NCBI GenBank assembly: GCA_964577115.1 | Contig: CAZNXJ010000008.1 | Location: forward strand, 1-64,000 | Direction: 5' to 3' | Source: CAZNXJ01 sp964577115 | GTDB taxonomy: Bacteria; Planctomycetota; Planctomycetia; Pirellulales; Pirellulaceae | DNA length: 64,000 nucleotides | Shown: in pieces, positions 36,342-46,300 of the stretch | How the letters are laid out: every line of letters starts with the position of its first letter | Position numbering within the stretch: the first letter of the stretch is position 1 | The notes under the pieces: generated by a model | What the model was told of the DNA's origin: nothing | What the model saw: the letters and a program-made list of their open reading frames with translations, nothing else | Databases searched by the model: none | Made by a program: the position numbers and the translations under genes

Positions 36342-37454
36342 ATGGCGAAAAAAACCGCTACTCGCGCAGCTCGCGAGCTCACTCCCGCCGGGCTAAAGCG
36401 CGAGATCGAGAAGGTGGACCGCGAACTGCTCAAGACGCTCAGCCTGCGCGCCAAGCTGGCTCAACAGTTGGCCCACCAGCAGCTCGAATCGAACGGATCG
36501 GCCGTGGATCTCGCTGAGGACCAGCAGCTACTCGAGCGGATCGTCCGCGAGGGAGCGGACCCGTTTCCTCCCACCGCACTGGCGGCCGTGTTCCGGGAGA
36601 TCATCAGCGCCTGCCGGTCGATGGTGCGGCCGGTGCGCGTCGCCTATTTGGGGCCGGAGTATAGCTACAGTTACCTGGCGACACGCGAGCGTTTCGGCAC
36701 GAGCGCGCAGCTCGCACCAGTCGCTACGATTTCGGCGGTCTTCGAGGAGGTCCAGCGGGGGCACGCCGATTTCGGAATCGTGCCGCTCGAAAATTCCACG
36801 GACGGCCGCGTCGTCGATACGCTCGACATGTTCGCACGCTCGCCCGTGCGCATCTGCGGCGAGGTGCAGCTGCGCGTCCACCATTATTTGCTAGCGAAAT
36901 GCCCCCGAGACCAGATCATTGAGGTGTACAGCAAGCCGCAGGCCCTATCACAGTGCCGTGGCTGGCTGGCGAAGCACCTCTCCACGGCTCGGCCCGTCGA
37001 GATGACGAGCACGGCCCGCGCGGCTCAGATCGCTGCCGAGAAGGCGGGGGCCGCGGCGATTGCCAGCCTGGAAGCTGGCAAGCATTACGGGCTCGATGTC
37101 ATCGCCAGCCAAATCGAGGACAATCGCAATAACATCACGCGCTTCGTGGTCATTGGTGGCCAGCCAACCCGACGGACCGGGCGTGACAAGACGGCCCTTA
37201 TGTTTCAGATCCCACACAAGCCGGGCGCGCTTGCCGACGCGATGGCCATCTTCAAGCGCAATCGGCTGAACCTCACGTGGATCGAATCGTTTCCGCTGGC
37301 CGGTTCACGCAACGAATATTTGTTCTTCGCCGAATTCGAGGGACACGAGAGCGAAAGCCGAGCGCGGCGGGCACTGGATGCGCTGGGCCGAAAATCGCTG
37401 CGTCTCAATATCCTCGGCTCGTACCCCATCTCGGAACCAGCCGATCGGGAATAA
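36342..37454 (+). CDS. pheA: Bifunctional chorismate mutase/prephenate dehydratase (P-protein)
   Basis: A 370-residue enzyme of phenylalanine synthesis. Residues about 14-95 form an AroQ chorismate mutase helix bundle ('LKREIEKVDRELLKTLSLRAKLAQ', in parts). Residues about 103-280 are the prephenate dehydratase domain, with the catalytic 'NNITRFVVIG'. Residues about 290-365 form an ACT regulatory domain with 'WIESFPL', the phenylalanine-binding ESRP-type motif. The family motif 'YLGPEGTFSH' reads 'YLGPEYSYSY' here, an unusual change near the substrate site. The ATG at 36342 begins the family sequence. The next gene encodes DAHP synthase, so both ends of the pathway to phenylalanine are paired. 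Confidence 0.92.
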   Translation: MAKKTATRAARELTPAGLKREIEKVDRELLKTLSLRAKLAQQLAHQQLESNGSAVDLAEDQQLLERIVREGADPFPPTALAAVFREIISACRSMVRPVRVAYLGPEYSYSYLATRERFGTSAQLAPVATISAVFEEVQRGHADFGIVPLENSTDGRVVDTLDMFARSPVRICGEVQLRVHHYLLAKCPRDQIIEVYSKPQALSQCRGWLAKHLSTARPVEMTSTARAAQIAAEKAGAAAIASLEAGKHYGLDVIASQIEDNRNNITRFVVIGGQPTRRTGRDKTALMFQIPHKPGALADAMAIFKRNRLNLTWIESFPLAGSRNEYLFFAEFEGHESESRARRALDALGRKSLRLNILGSYPISEPADRE

Positions 37455-37573
37455 GCGGTGCGGAGGGCTCGCGCCCGGTCACCCGAAAAGGCACAGCGCA
37501 CGCCACTCGTCACCTGCGTTTCCGGCTGCTAGACTGTGCGATTCTCCACTTTTCTTGGAAGAGCGTACCTGCC

Positions 37574-38617
37574 GTGATCATCATTTTGAAATCGGGCGCG
37601 ACGGACGAACAGATCACGCACGTGGTCAAGCGCGTGGAGTCGTTAGGATTTAAGGCCCATTTGAGCCGGGGCACGTTCCGCACGGTCATCGGCGTGATTG
37701 GCGACGAAGTGAAGCTCCGGGCGGAGCCGCTTCGCGCGATCCCAGGGGTCGCCGACGTCATTCCCGTCCTGCCGCCGTACAAGCTGGCCAGCCTGGAAGC
37801 CCACCAGGAGCCGAGCATTGTGGACGTCTCCGGAGTGCCGATCGGGGGAGGCAATCTGGCGCTGATTGCCGGTCCGTGTGCGGTCGAGGACCACGAGCGG
37901 ATGCGAACCATTGCAGCCGCCGTGCGGAAGAGCGGAGCCAACCTGTTCCGCGGCGGAGCCTACAAGCCGCGCACCAGCCCCTACTCGTTCCAGGGGCTAG
38001 GCGAGGAGGGTTTGAAGATCCTGAAGGCCGTGGGGCAGGAGTTCGGCATGCCGGTCGTGACCGAAGTAACCGACCCGCGGTGTGTCGAACTGGTCGCGGA
38101 ATACTCGGACATGCTCCAGGTCGGCGCCCGCAACATGCAGAACTTTGTGCTGCTGACCGAAGTCGGCCGCACCCATCGCCCGGTGCTGCTCAAACGCGGC
38201 ATGAGCGCCACGGTGACCGATCTATTGATGAGTGCCGAGTACATCCTGTCGCAAGGCAATTCGTCCGTGGTGCTGTGCGAGCGCGGGGTGCGCGGCTTCG
38301 ATCCGCTGACGCGCAACCTGTTCGACGTGGCCGCGGTGGCTCTGGTCAAACGGCTGTCGCACCTGCCGATTATTGTCGATCCAAGCCACGCGACGGGCCG
38401 GCCGGACATCATTCCCGATTGCGCCTTGGCAGGTGTCGCGGCAGGAGCCGACGGGGTGCACATCGAAGTCCATGACTGCCCGGAGGTGGCAAAATCGGAC
38501 GGCCAGCAGGCGCTGCTGCCCGAGCAGTTCGCAGCGGTTGCAGACCAGATTCGCCGGGTCGCCGAAGTCTTTGGGAAACGGATCTCTCCATTACCTGCGG
38601 CGGGAGTTCAAGCGTGA
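37574..38617 (+). CDS. aroF: 3-deoxy-7-phosphoheptulonate (DAHP) synthase, AroA-I-beta type
   Basis: A 347-residue enzyme that condenses phosphoenolpyruvate and erythrose 4-phosphate, the first step of the shikimate pathway. An N-terminal ferredoxin-like regulatory domain (about 1-72) is typical of the Thermotoga-like class. The barrel carries 'FRGGAYKPRTSPYSFQG' and 'IIVDPSHATGR', the substrate and metal motifs. The GTG at 37574 (VIIILKSG) is the start, where the family sequence begins, with GGAAGAG upstream. The frame's earlier part overlaps pheA. It overlaps the tpiA start by GTGA. Confidence 0.93.
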   Translation: MIIILKSGATDEQITHVVKRVESLGFKAHLSRGTFRTVIGVIGDEVKLRAEPLRAIPGVADVIPVLPPYKLASLEAHQEPSIVDVSGVPIGGGNLALIAGPCAVEDHERMRTIAAAVRKSGANLFRGGAYKPRTSPYSFQGLGEEGLKILKAVGQEFGMPVVTEVTDPRCVELVAEYSDMLQVGARNMQNFVLLTEVGRTHRPVLLKRGMSATVTDLLMSAEYILSQGNSSVVLCERGVRGFDPLTRNLFDVAAVALVKRLSHLPIIVDPSHATGRPDIIPDCALAGVAAGADGVHIEVHDCPEVAKSDGQQALLPEQFAAVADQIRRVAEVFGKRISPLPAAGVQA

Positions 38618-39372
38618 GACGCATGTTGATTGTCGGCAACTGGAAGATGAATTTGACGCGCGCCGAGTCCCTGGCGCTGGCCCAGGAGCTGACGCGAATA
38701 ATCCCGGAAGGGCCGGCCGAAGTCGCTGTCTGCCCACCGTACGTTTACCTCGAAGCCGTACGTGCAGCGCTGGAAAACTCGCCGATCGCCTGGGGCGCTC
38801 AGAATATGTCGGACCAGCCCAACGGCGCGCTGACCGGCGAGATCAGTTCGGACATGCTGCTGGACCTCGGCTGCCGATATGTCATCTTGGGGCACAGTGA
38901 GCGGCGGCAACTGCTCGGCGAAACGAGCGAGCTAGTCCGTAGTAAGACGGTGCGGGCGCTCGAAGCTGGGCTCATCCCGATCGTGTGCGTCGGCGAAACT
39001 CTGGACGAACGCGAAAGCGGGCGGACCCAGGCGGTCGTCAGCCAACAGTTTGAGAAGTCACTGGGCGGACTGACGGAAGACCAGATGCGCCGCGTCGTGA
39101 TTGCGTACGAGCCGGTGTGGGCGATCGGGACAGGGAAAGTTGCCACACCCGAACAGGCGGAAGCGGTCCACTCCGACCTTCGCAGGCTCGTAGAAACGCA
39201 TTACAATGCGTCCGTTGCAGCCGGGCTGCGAATCCAGTATGGCGGTAGCGTCAAGCCGGAGAATGCTGCCGAGCTGCTGCGGCAGCCGAACATTGATGGG
39301 GCGCTGGTTGGCGGTGCCTCGCTGAAGGCCGAGTCCTTTGCGGGAATCGTGGCCGCGGTCCCTCGCGACTGA
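38614..39372 (+). CDS. tpiA: Triosephosphate isomerase
   Basis: A 252-residue glycolytic isomerase converting dihydroxyacetone phosphate and glyceraldehyde 3-phosphate. The catalytic residues are visible: the Asn/Lys pair in 'VGNWKMN', the His in 'ILGHSERR' and the Glu in 'VIAYEPVWAIGTG'. The phosphate loop 'QYGGSVKPENA' is intact. The GTG at 38614 overlaps the DAHP synthase stop (GTGA) and has GGGAG seven bases upstream, indicating coupled translation. An ATG at 38623 is the alternative. Confidence 0.95.
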   Translation: MRRMLIVGNWKMNLTRAESLALAQELTRIIPEGPAEVAVCPPYVYLEAVRAALENSPIAWGAQNMSDQPNGALTGEISSDMLLDLGCRYVILGHSERRQLLGETSELVRSKTVRALEAGLIPIVCVGETLDERESGRTQAVVSQQFEKSLGGLTEDQMRRVVIAYEPVWAIGTGKVATPEQAEAVHSDLRRLVETHYNASVAAGLRIQYGGSVKPENAAELLRQPNIDGALVGGASLKAESFAGIVAAVPRD

Positions 39373-39576
39373 GCGATTGCCAGGAGGCGTTGAGCGGCGA
39401 TGCGGTCGCGGTGATCAAGCCTCTCGATCCGTATACGCCCCGCATCAGGACCTCGTAGACGAACCGCTTGCAGCGGTTCACGATCTGGGCGGAGGGTTCG
39501 TGGCTGGGAAGAACCTGCCGCCGTACAAGAGAATTTCGCATTCCTCGATTTGGCGATCCCAAGGAGTGGACGATCC

Positions 39577-40038
39577 ATGGCGCCCGTGTTGTTTGCCGCC
39601 CTTGGACAGTATGTCCTCGGAATTTTGCTGTTTCTTACTTCGCTGTTCCTGATCCTGCTTGTACTCGTCCAGCGTGGCCGTGGCGGAGGCCTGACCGGAG
39701 CACTGGGCGGTGCCGGCGGCCAGAGCGCCTTCGGTACCAAAGCGGGCGACGTGTTTACGCGCGTCACAGTCGTCGTGGCTTGCTTCTGGATCCTGCTGTG
39801 CATGTTGTCCATTATCACGCTGAATAACGCTGGCGGCTTCAGCGCTTCGGATGTGAGCACGCGTAGCAGCACGCGGCCGACCGACACCGGGGCGGGAGCC
39901 GGTGGAACCGGCGCGATGAACAGCGAGGCCACCGAGTCCACGGGCAGTGGGGCTGGCTCAAATGACACCACCAGCGGCGCGGAAACTTCCTCGCCGGCCT
40001 CATCGGCACCTGCCGAATCGGCGGACGAAGCACCGTAG
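39577..40038 (+). CDS. secG: Preprotein translocase subunit SecG
   Basis: A 153-residue protein whose first 85 residues match SecG: two membrane helices (about 5-27 and 55-77) separated by the conserved 'VQRGRGGGLTGALGGAGGQSAFGTKAGD'-type cytoplasmic loop. SecG supports SecA-driven export through SecYEG. The C-terminal half is a low-complexity Ser/Thr/Gly/Ala tail, longer than in E. coli (110 residues in total) but usual in planctomycetes. AAGGAG stands ten bases before the ATG at 39577. It follows tpiA by 204 bases, the common tpiA-secG order. Confidence 0.92.
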   Translation: MAPVLFAALGQYVLGILLFLTSLFLILLVLVQRGRGGGLTGALGGAGGQSAFGTKAGDVFTRVTVVVACFWILLCMLSIITLNNAGGFSASDVSTRSSTRPTDTGAGAGGTGAMNSEATESTGSGAGSNDTTSGAETSSPASSAPAESADEAP

Positions 40039-40142
40039 TGTCTCCGGAAGGTCCGGCCCGGCGGCCACGGTCCGTGCATCCCTGACTACCGTCCCGCATT
40101 CGCGCATTTCTCCCATTAGGTCATTCAGCAAGGTGGATCGTT

Positions 40143-41021
40143 GTGCTGTTCAGCATGACCGGCCATGGTGAAGCCCAGCGAGCCGTTGAAGGCTTGTCGG
40201 TTTCCGTCGAACTGCGCACGATCAACAACCGGTACTTCAAGCTCACGCTGCGAGTGACCGAGGGGTACAATTCGCTGGAGTCGCGCGTCGAGAGTTACAC
40301 GCGCGAGCGGATTCGGCGCGGTACGGTTTACGCGACGATTCGCATCGATCGGCAGCCGTCGCAGGACGATTACCGATTGAACGTGACGGCTTTGAAGAGC
40401 TATCGCGGGCAGCTCGCCGAGCTCGAGGGCCGCGCCGAAAGCGCGATCCCGTGGGAAGCCCTGCTGCAACTGCCCGGCGTCGTGGATGAAACGGCCTGGT
40501 CGCGGGTCGATACCGAGCATGTCTGGCCATGCGTCGAGATGGCGCTCGACGAGGCCATCAATCGCCTCAATCACATGCGCCGCGAAGAAGGCGCGGCAAT
40601 GACGGCCGATTTGCAGGCCAACTGCCAGCTCATTTCGCAGCATCTCGAAGCCATCGCCAACCGGGCGCCGCATGTCGTCGAAGCTTACCGCGGGCGGCTC
40701 ACCGAACGCCTCAACAAGCTGCTCGCCGAATACGGCATTTCGATCGAGGCGGCGGACATTGTCCGCGAAGTGGGCATTTTCGCCGAACGAAGCGATATTT
40801 CCGAAGAGCTGGTTCGGCTGCGCAGCCATCTCGAACAGTTCGGGATGATCCTCGCGGCCGAGGAAAGCAGCGGAAGAAAGCTCGAGTTCCTAACGCAAGA
40901 GATGTTTCGCGAAGCCAACACCATCGGCTCGAAGGCCAACGACGCCGAAATCGCTGTGCACGTCATTGAAATCAAGACCGCGATCGAACGGGTCCGCGAA
41001 ATGATCCAAAACGTGGAATAA
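40143..41021 (+). CDS. yicC: YicC/YloC-family endoribonuclease
   Basis: A 292-residue member of the YicC family, reported to be an endoribonuclease acting in small-RNA turnover. It starts with the hallmark 'SMTGHGEAQR' and 'ELRTINNRYFKLTLR', and ends with 'FLTQEMFREANTIGSKANDAEI', the conserved C-terminal DUF1732 region, followed by 'KTAIERVREMIQNVE'. The GTG at 40143 or the ATG at 40155 could be the start. The order yicC-gmk-rpoZ-coaBC is conserved across many bacteria and is seen here. Confidence 0.94.
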   Translation: MLFSMTGHGEAQRAVEGLSVSVELRTINNRYFKLTLRVTEGYNSLESRVESYTRERIRRGTVYATIRIDRQPSQDDYRLNVTALKSYRGQLAELEGRAESAIPWEALLQLPGVVDETAWSRVDTEHVWPCVEMALDEAINRLNHMRREEGAAMTADLQANCQLISQHLEAIANRAPHVVEAYRGRLTERLNKLLAEYGISIEAADIVREVGIFAERSDISEELVRLRSHLEQFGMILAAEESSGRKLEFLTQEMFREANTIGSKANDAEIAVHVIEIKTAIERVREMIQNVE

Positions 41022-41050
41022 TGAGATGACTCGGTAACAAGGCCAGTCGC

Positions 41051-41689
41051 ATGGAACAAGCACCGTTGGCGACTCCCAAATCCGACGAGGGCAAGCTGAT
41101 CATCATTTCCGGGCCGTCCGGCGCTGGAAAGTCGACGATCGTCCGCCAACTGCTGCGCGAAGCGCCGTTCCCCTTGCGGCTGAGCGTCTCTGCCACGACG
41201 CGAGCGCCTCGACCGGGCGAACAGAATGGTGTCGATTACTATTTCATTGACAAAGAGGAATTCGAGCGACGCCGGCAGGCGGGCGAGTTCCTAGAATGCA
41301 AAGAGGTCTTTGGAAGGGGCGACTGGTACGGCACGCTGTGGAGCGAAGTCCGCGAGGGGCTCGCGCGCGGCGAATGGGTCGTGCTCGAGATCGACGTGGA
41401 AGGCGCTCTGGCGGTGCTCGAACGCTGGCCCGACGCCATCACGATCTTCCTGCATCCTGGATCGCTCGAAGAGTTGGAACGCCGGCTGCGGCATCGAGGC
41501 ACCGAAACGGAAAGCTCGCTCCAACGCCGCCTGGAAGTCGCGCGCCGCGAACTCGAGTATCTCGGCCGCTACCAACACGAAGTCATTAACGTCTCGCGGG
41601 ATCAGACAGTCCGCGACATCTGCGATATCCTGGCCAACTGTGGAGAACCGACGAATGTTGGAAGAACTGAAGGAAGAGGAGATCGTTAA
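41051..41689 (+). CDS. gmk: Guanylate kinase
   Basis: A 212-residue nucleotide kinase converting GMP to GDP. The P-loop is 'GPSGAGKSTI' (about 23-32). 'TTRAPRPGEQNGVDYYFI' and 'GDWYGTLWSEVREGL' form the GMP-binding part, and 'RHRGTETESSLQRRL' forms the lid. Length is normal. The 3' end overlaps rpoZ by 35 bases. Confidence 0.96.
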   Translation: MEQAPLATPKSDEGKLIIISGPSGAGKSTIVRQLLREAPFPLRLSVSATTRAPRPGEQNGVDYYFIDKEEFERRRQAGEFLECKEVFGRGDWYGTLWSEVREGLARGEWVVLEIDVEGALAVLERWPDAITIFLHPGSLEELERRLRHRGTETESSLQRRLEVARRELEYLGRYQHEVINVSRDQTVRDICDILANCGEPTNVGRTEGRGDR

Positions 41690-41915
41690 CAAGGTCGGCG
41701 GGCGATTCAAGCTGTCCACGCTGATTCAAAAGCGGCTCGTACAACTGAACGCTGGCAGCCGCGCCTTGGTCGACATGGATACGCACGACAAAATGGCCGT
41801 CGTGCTCCAGGAAATCCTGCAAGACAAGATCTATCTCGACACCTCAAATGAGGTGCGCATTACGGGCGAATCGTCGGAATCGAGCGGCCCGGATTTCAAC
41901 CCGACGGAACCGTAA
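41655..41915 (+). CDS. rpoZ: RNA polymerase omega subunit
   Basis: An 86-residue protein with omega features: 'EEEIVNKVGGRFKLSTLIQKRL', 'LNAGSRALVD' and 'MAVVLQEI', each read in part. Omega helps fold and assemble the beta-prime subunit. The start at 41655 lies inside the end of gmk. Its place between gmk and coaC is the conserved bacterial arrangement and confirms the assignment. The C-terminus carries an acidic, Ser-rich extension. Confidence 0.9.
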   Translation: MLEELKEEEIVNKVGGRFKLSTLIQKRLVQLNAGSRALVDMDTHDKMAVVLQEILQDKIYLDTSNEVRITGESSESSGPDFNPTEP

Positions 41916-41993
41916 GATTACGGGCGAAGCAGCGCGGTCGGCGCGCGGGCGCCGATCCGCCGCATTCGTCGAGCATGCGAGCGCGGGGCTTCG

Positions 41994-42539
41994 ATGAACG
42001 GACGTAGTATCGTGATGGGCATTACCGGCGGTATCGCGGCGTACAAAACCGCGATGCTCTGTAGCCGGCTCGTCCAGTCCGGTGCGACAGTACGCGTCGT
42101 GATGACGAAGACCGCCGAGCGTTTCATTGGGGCACCGACGCTCGCCGCGCTCACCGGCCACCGCGTCGTGACCGACATGTTCGACGACGACGACTATCCC
42201 CTCGGCCCGCACATCAGCCTGGCAGAGAACGCCGACCTCTTGTGCGTCGCGCCGGCAACGGCGAATTTTCTCGCCAAAGCCGCGATGGGACTCGCCGACG
42301 ATCTGCTGAGTACGCTGTATCTCGCCTTTCCCGGTAAAGTCCTGTTTGCGCCGGCCATGAACAGCACGATGTGGGAGCAGCCGGCGGTCCAGCGAAACAT
42401 TCAGCGGCTCCGTGAGGACGGCGTCGTCTTTGTCGAGCCGGAAGAGGGTTGGCTGAGCTGCCGGCGCACGGGCAAGGGGCGCATGGCCGAACCGGATGTG
42501 CTGCTGGCGGCGATCGAGCAACACCTAGGAATTTCATGA
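41994..42539 (+). CDS. coaC: Phosphopantothenoylcysteine decarboxylase (CoaC, stand-alone)
   Basis: A 181-residue flavoprotein of coenzyme A synthesis, corresponding to the N-terminal half of the usual CoaBC fusion. It has 'GITGGIAAYK', the active-site His in 'PHISLAENADLLCVAPATANFLAK' (read in parts), the 'PAMNSTMW' substrate motif and a flap cysteine in 'LSCRRTGKGRM'. The CoaB half is encoded separately, 25 bases downstream. The domain is complete, so this is a natural split rather than a frameshift: a clear stop, a spacer and a new start separate the two. Confidence 0.93.
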   Translation: MNGRSIVMGITGGIAAYKTAMLCSRLVQSGATVRVVMTKTAERFIGAPTLAALTGHRVVTDMFDDDDYPLGPHISLAENADLLCVAPATANFLAKAAMGLADDLLSTLYLAFPGKVLFAPAMNSTMWEQPAVQRNIQRLREDGVVFVEPEEGWLSCRRTGKGRMAEPDVLLAAIEQHLGIS

Positions 42540-42564
42540 AGGCGGGCCACCGTCACGGGACTCC

Positions 42565-43194
42565 ATGGCGCGCATCTTGATTACTTCCGGCCCCACGCGT
42601 CAATATCTGGACCCGGTCCGCTATTTGACCAATGCGTCGAGCGGCCGGATGGGATGCGCGCTGGCCGAGGCCGCGCTGGAGCTCGGTCACGACGTGGTTG
42701 TCGTCAGCGGTCCGGTTGAGGTGACCTATCCCCGGCAGCTCGAAGTGATCGAAGTCGTCTCGACCGAAGAAATGCTCTCCGCCTGCCAGACCCTGTTCCC
42801 GCAGTGCGACGGCATGATCGGTGCTGCCGCTCCCTGCGACTACCGTCCCGTCGCCGTTGCGGACCACAAAATTGCCAAGACCGGCACGCCGCTCGAACTG
42901 CGGCTAATCGAAACCCCCGATGTCGTGGCGACGCTCGGGCACGCGAAACGGCCCGACCAGTGGGTTGTGGGCTTTGCGCTGGAAACCGACGATCAGCGAT
43001 TCCGCGCCCTAGTGAAGTTGGAAAAAAAGTGCTGTGATCTTATGGTGCTGAACGGCCCCGAGGCGATGAACGCGCAGGAAAATTCGGTCGAGATCCTCGA
43101 CCGCTCCGGGGCGCTCGTAGAGTCGCTCAGCGGCGCGAAGCCGCTCGTCGCCCGCGGCATTCTCCGCACCATCCAGCGCTTGCTCATTGACTAG
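42565..43194 (+). CDS. coaB: Phosphopantothenate-cysteine ligase (CoaB, stand-alone)
   Basis: A 209-residue ligase joining cysteine to 4'-phosphopantothenate. It shows 'LITSGPTRQYLDPVRYLTNASSGRMG', the 'AAPCDYRP' region with 'KIAKTG', and 'VVGFALETDD', which match the C-terminal half of CoaBC. The second motif usually reads AAVADYRP and KIKK, so small departures exist. It lies 25 bases after coaC on the same strand. It ends the yicC-gmk-rpoZ-coaC-coaB run, and the giant protease gene follows 156 bases on. Confidence 0.92.
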   Translation: MARILITSGPTRQYLDPVRYLTNASSGRMGCALAEAALELGHDVVVVSGPVEVTYPRQLEVIEVVSTEEMLSACQTLFPQCDGMIGAAAPCDYRPVAVADHKIAKTGTPLELRLIETPDVVATLGHAKRPDQWVVGFALETDDQRFRALVKLEKKCCDLMVLNGPEAMNAQENSVEILDRSGALVESLSGAKPLVARGILRTIQRLLID

Positions 43195-43350
43195 CCGCCC
43201 GTCCTCGCAGCGCCGCCGCTCGGCATTTCTCCTGCGATCCACATGCGCGTCGCGGCCCCGGAGCACGTTCACCGCGTGCTACACTTCTTCGGACGATTCG
43301 CTACATTCGAGCCGTTCGACCTCTCGACTTTGACGAACCGGAGTCGCCGC

Positions 43351-46300
43351 ATGCTGTCGATGATCCCCGCATTTTCCGCGCGCCGCCAAGCTGCTTGGAA
43401 GCCGCTGGCAGTGCTCTGTGTACTCTGCTTTTCCGCAGCGTTGGCCGCGCAGGAAGCGGCCGAGTCGCAATCGCCGGCTGCGATGACCTACCCGACAGCC
43501 GGTCTATTGCCGAAGAACGAGATCGGCGCGCTGCGCTTTCTTGAGAAGTACCCGGAATTCGACGGGCGCGGGGTGGTTGTCGCGATCTTTGATACGGGCG
43601 TCGATCCCGGGGCTCCGGGGCTACAGACGACGAGCGACGGCAAGCCGAAAATCGTCGATATGGTCGACGGCACTGGCAGCGGCGATGTACCCATGATCGG
43701 TCATCGCACGGCGGACGACATGGGCCAGATCGAAGGGCTCAGCGGCCGTATGCTCACGCTGCCTGAGCAGTGGCTGAGCAAAACACGCGAGTTCCGCGTC
43801 GGCTTGAAAGCCGGTTACGAGCTGTTTCCCCCGGAGCTCGTCGCGCGACTGCGCGAGCGGCGTAAGGAGCTCTTCATGCGCGAGCACGCGAAGTTGGAAG
43901 CCCAGCTCCGCCGCGAGCTGGCCGAGTGGGATGAGGCGTATCCGGACGCGAGCGCCGAGCAGAAGGGGCAGCGCGAGGAGCTCGAAAAGCGGCTGGAACA
44001 GCTCCGCCACATGGCCGAGCACTACGAGGATCCCGGGCCGATCTATGACTGCGTGACGTTTCATGATGGCGAAGTTTGGCGCGCGGCGGTCGATACGAAC
44101 GAAGACGGGCAATTTGCCGATGAAAAAGCACTTGCCAATTTCTCGCTCGAACACGAGTACGCCACATTTCGCGGTGAGGCCGATTTGAACTTCGGCGTGA
44201 ACATCTACAACGACGGGGCGCTTCTGTCGCTCGTCGCCGACTGCGGTCCGCATGGAACGCATGTCGCCGGTATTGTCGCCGCTCATTTCCCCGAGCAACC
44301 AGAGCTGAACGGTATTGCCCCTGGCGCGCAGATTATCGCCGTGAAAATCGGCGACCCGCGAACGCTTGAAATGGAAAACGAGAGCGGCATGACGCGCGCC
44401 ATCGTCGCCGCTATGCGCGCGAAATGCGATTTGATCAACATGAGCTTCGGCGAGCCGTCGAGGACGCCGAACAAAGGCTTGATCGCTGACATGATGACAC
44501 GGGCCGTGAACGAACACGGCATTATTTTCGTGTCGAGCGCCGGAAATGCCGGTCCCGCGCTCTCGACCGTCGGCGCTCCCGGCGGCACGCTCACCGCTTC
44601 GATCGGTGTCGGAGCGTACGTGACGCCCTCGCTGATGGAATCGGCGTACGCGCTGCGCGAAACGCTTCCCGAGATGCCCTACACGTGGACCTCGCGCGGC
44701 CCAACGTTTGACGGCGCGATGGGAGTCAGCATTTGTGCCCCCGGAGGCGCGATCGCTCCGGTACCTAATTGGACTCAGCAACGCACGATGCGCATGAATG
44801 GCACGAGCATGGCGTCCCCCAACGCGTGCGGTGGAATCGCGCTAATCCTCTCGGGACTCAAACAGCAGAACATCGCGTACACGCCGCAGAGCATTCGCCG
44901 CGCCCTCGAAAATACCGCCCGGCCGCTCGAAGATGTCCACGTCTTCGCCCAAGGCGCCGGTGTGGTTCAGGTTCCTACCGCCTTCGAATACCTCGTCGCC
45001 CATGCTGCGGCGCCCGCCGAGCTGACAGGTATTTCCGTATCGACGGGTCAGCAGCAGCGCGGGATCTACTTGCGGGAACCAGCCGAGATCGAACGCGTTC
45101 AGGAAATCCCCGTCCACGTTCGTCCGCAGTTTCGCGAGGACGCCCCGAGTGCCGAGCGGGTCGGTTTCGAGCTGCGACTGGCCCTACGTTCGACGGCACC
45201 TTGGGTGCGCAGCGGCAAATACCTGCTGCTTACGCACGGGGAAGAATCCTTCCAGGTACTCGTGGATCCGACGCATCTGGAAAGTGGCGAGCATTACGCC
45301 GAGATCCAGGGTTTCGACGTCCAGCATCCCGAACGCGGGCCGCTGCTGCGCGTGCCGGTGACGGCGGTAGTGCCTCGTGAACCGAATGCCGAGGCGCGCG
45401 AGATTGAATTGCGTCCGGGCCAGGTGGACCGGCAATTCCTTGCCGTTCCCGAAGGAGCGCGCTGGGCGGATCTGGTTATTGAACGGCTCGACGCAGGCCC
45501 GCCCGGGCGTTTCATGCTTCAGGCCGTACAGCGGCACCCGGGCCTTAACTATCGTGATCGCCAGATGCAAGCGTTCATTACAATTCCGGCCGATGGTACG
45601 GAAACACGGTCGTTCGCGGTCACGGGCGGCCTGACGCTCGAGTTCTGTCTCGCCCAGTTCTGGTCGTCGCTCGGCGAAACGCGTCTTCGCTGCTCGCTCA
45701 CTTTCCGCAGCGAAGACGTGTCGCCCGCTCCGATCGTGCTGGCCCAGGGCGACGCTCCGCGCCGTCTGGAGCTCGGCGGTGCCTGGGAGCCACGGAGGCT
45801 TTCGCCGCGCGCTTCCTTGAAAACCTGGCGGCGCACGCTGGCGCCCACAAAGGCCGAGCTCAAAGTATCCACCGACCCGCGCGACCAGGCGCCGGACGGC
45901 TCGACCATGCACCAACTCGTGCTGACCTACGAGTTCGAGCGGCACGCAGGTTCCTCCGTAACGATTCGGTTCCCGCAAACCGACGACTGGCTCTACGATT
46001 CCCCGATGGCAGGTCACCTGTGGATGCTCTTCGATCCAGCGAAGCGGCATATTGCGACGGACGACATCTGGCCATCGGCGGTTACCGTGGGTCCGGGCAA
46101 GCACACCCTCCGGCTTCAGTTGCGACACCCCTCGGCCGCGACACTTGAGGCCTACAAAACCGCCCCGGTGCAGCTCGACAGCCCGCTTCCCAGCTCGATC
46201 GCTCTGAAAGTTTCCGAATCCCGCTGGGAGGATGACAAGAAACCGTCAGGCATTTTGCGCCCCGGCGAGCGGCGGGCGATGTACGTCCATCCGCCAGCTC

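Noticed and set aside
42536..42568. Frameshift joining coaC and coaB
   Set aside because: The two genes have separate clear stops and starts with a spacer and full domain boundaries, so a genuine split is the simpler reading.
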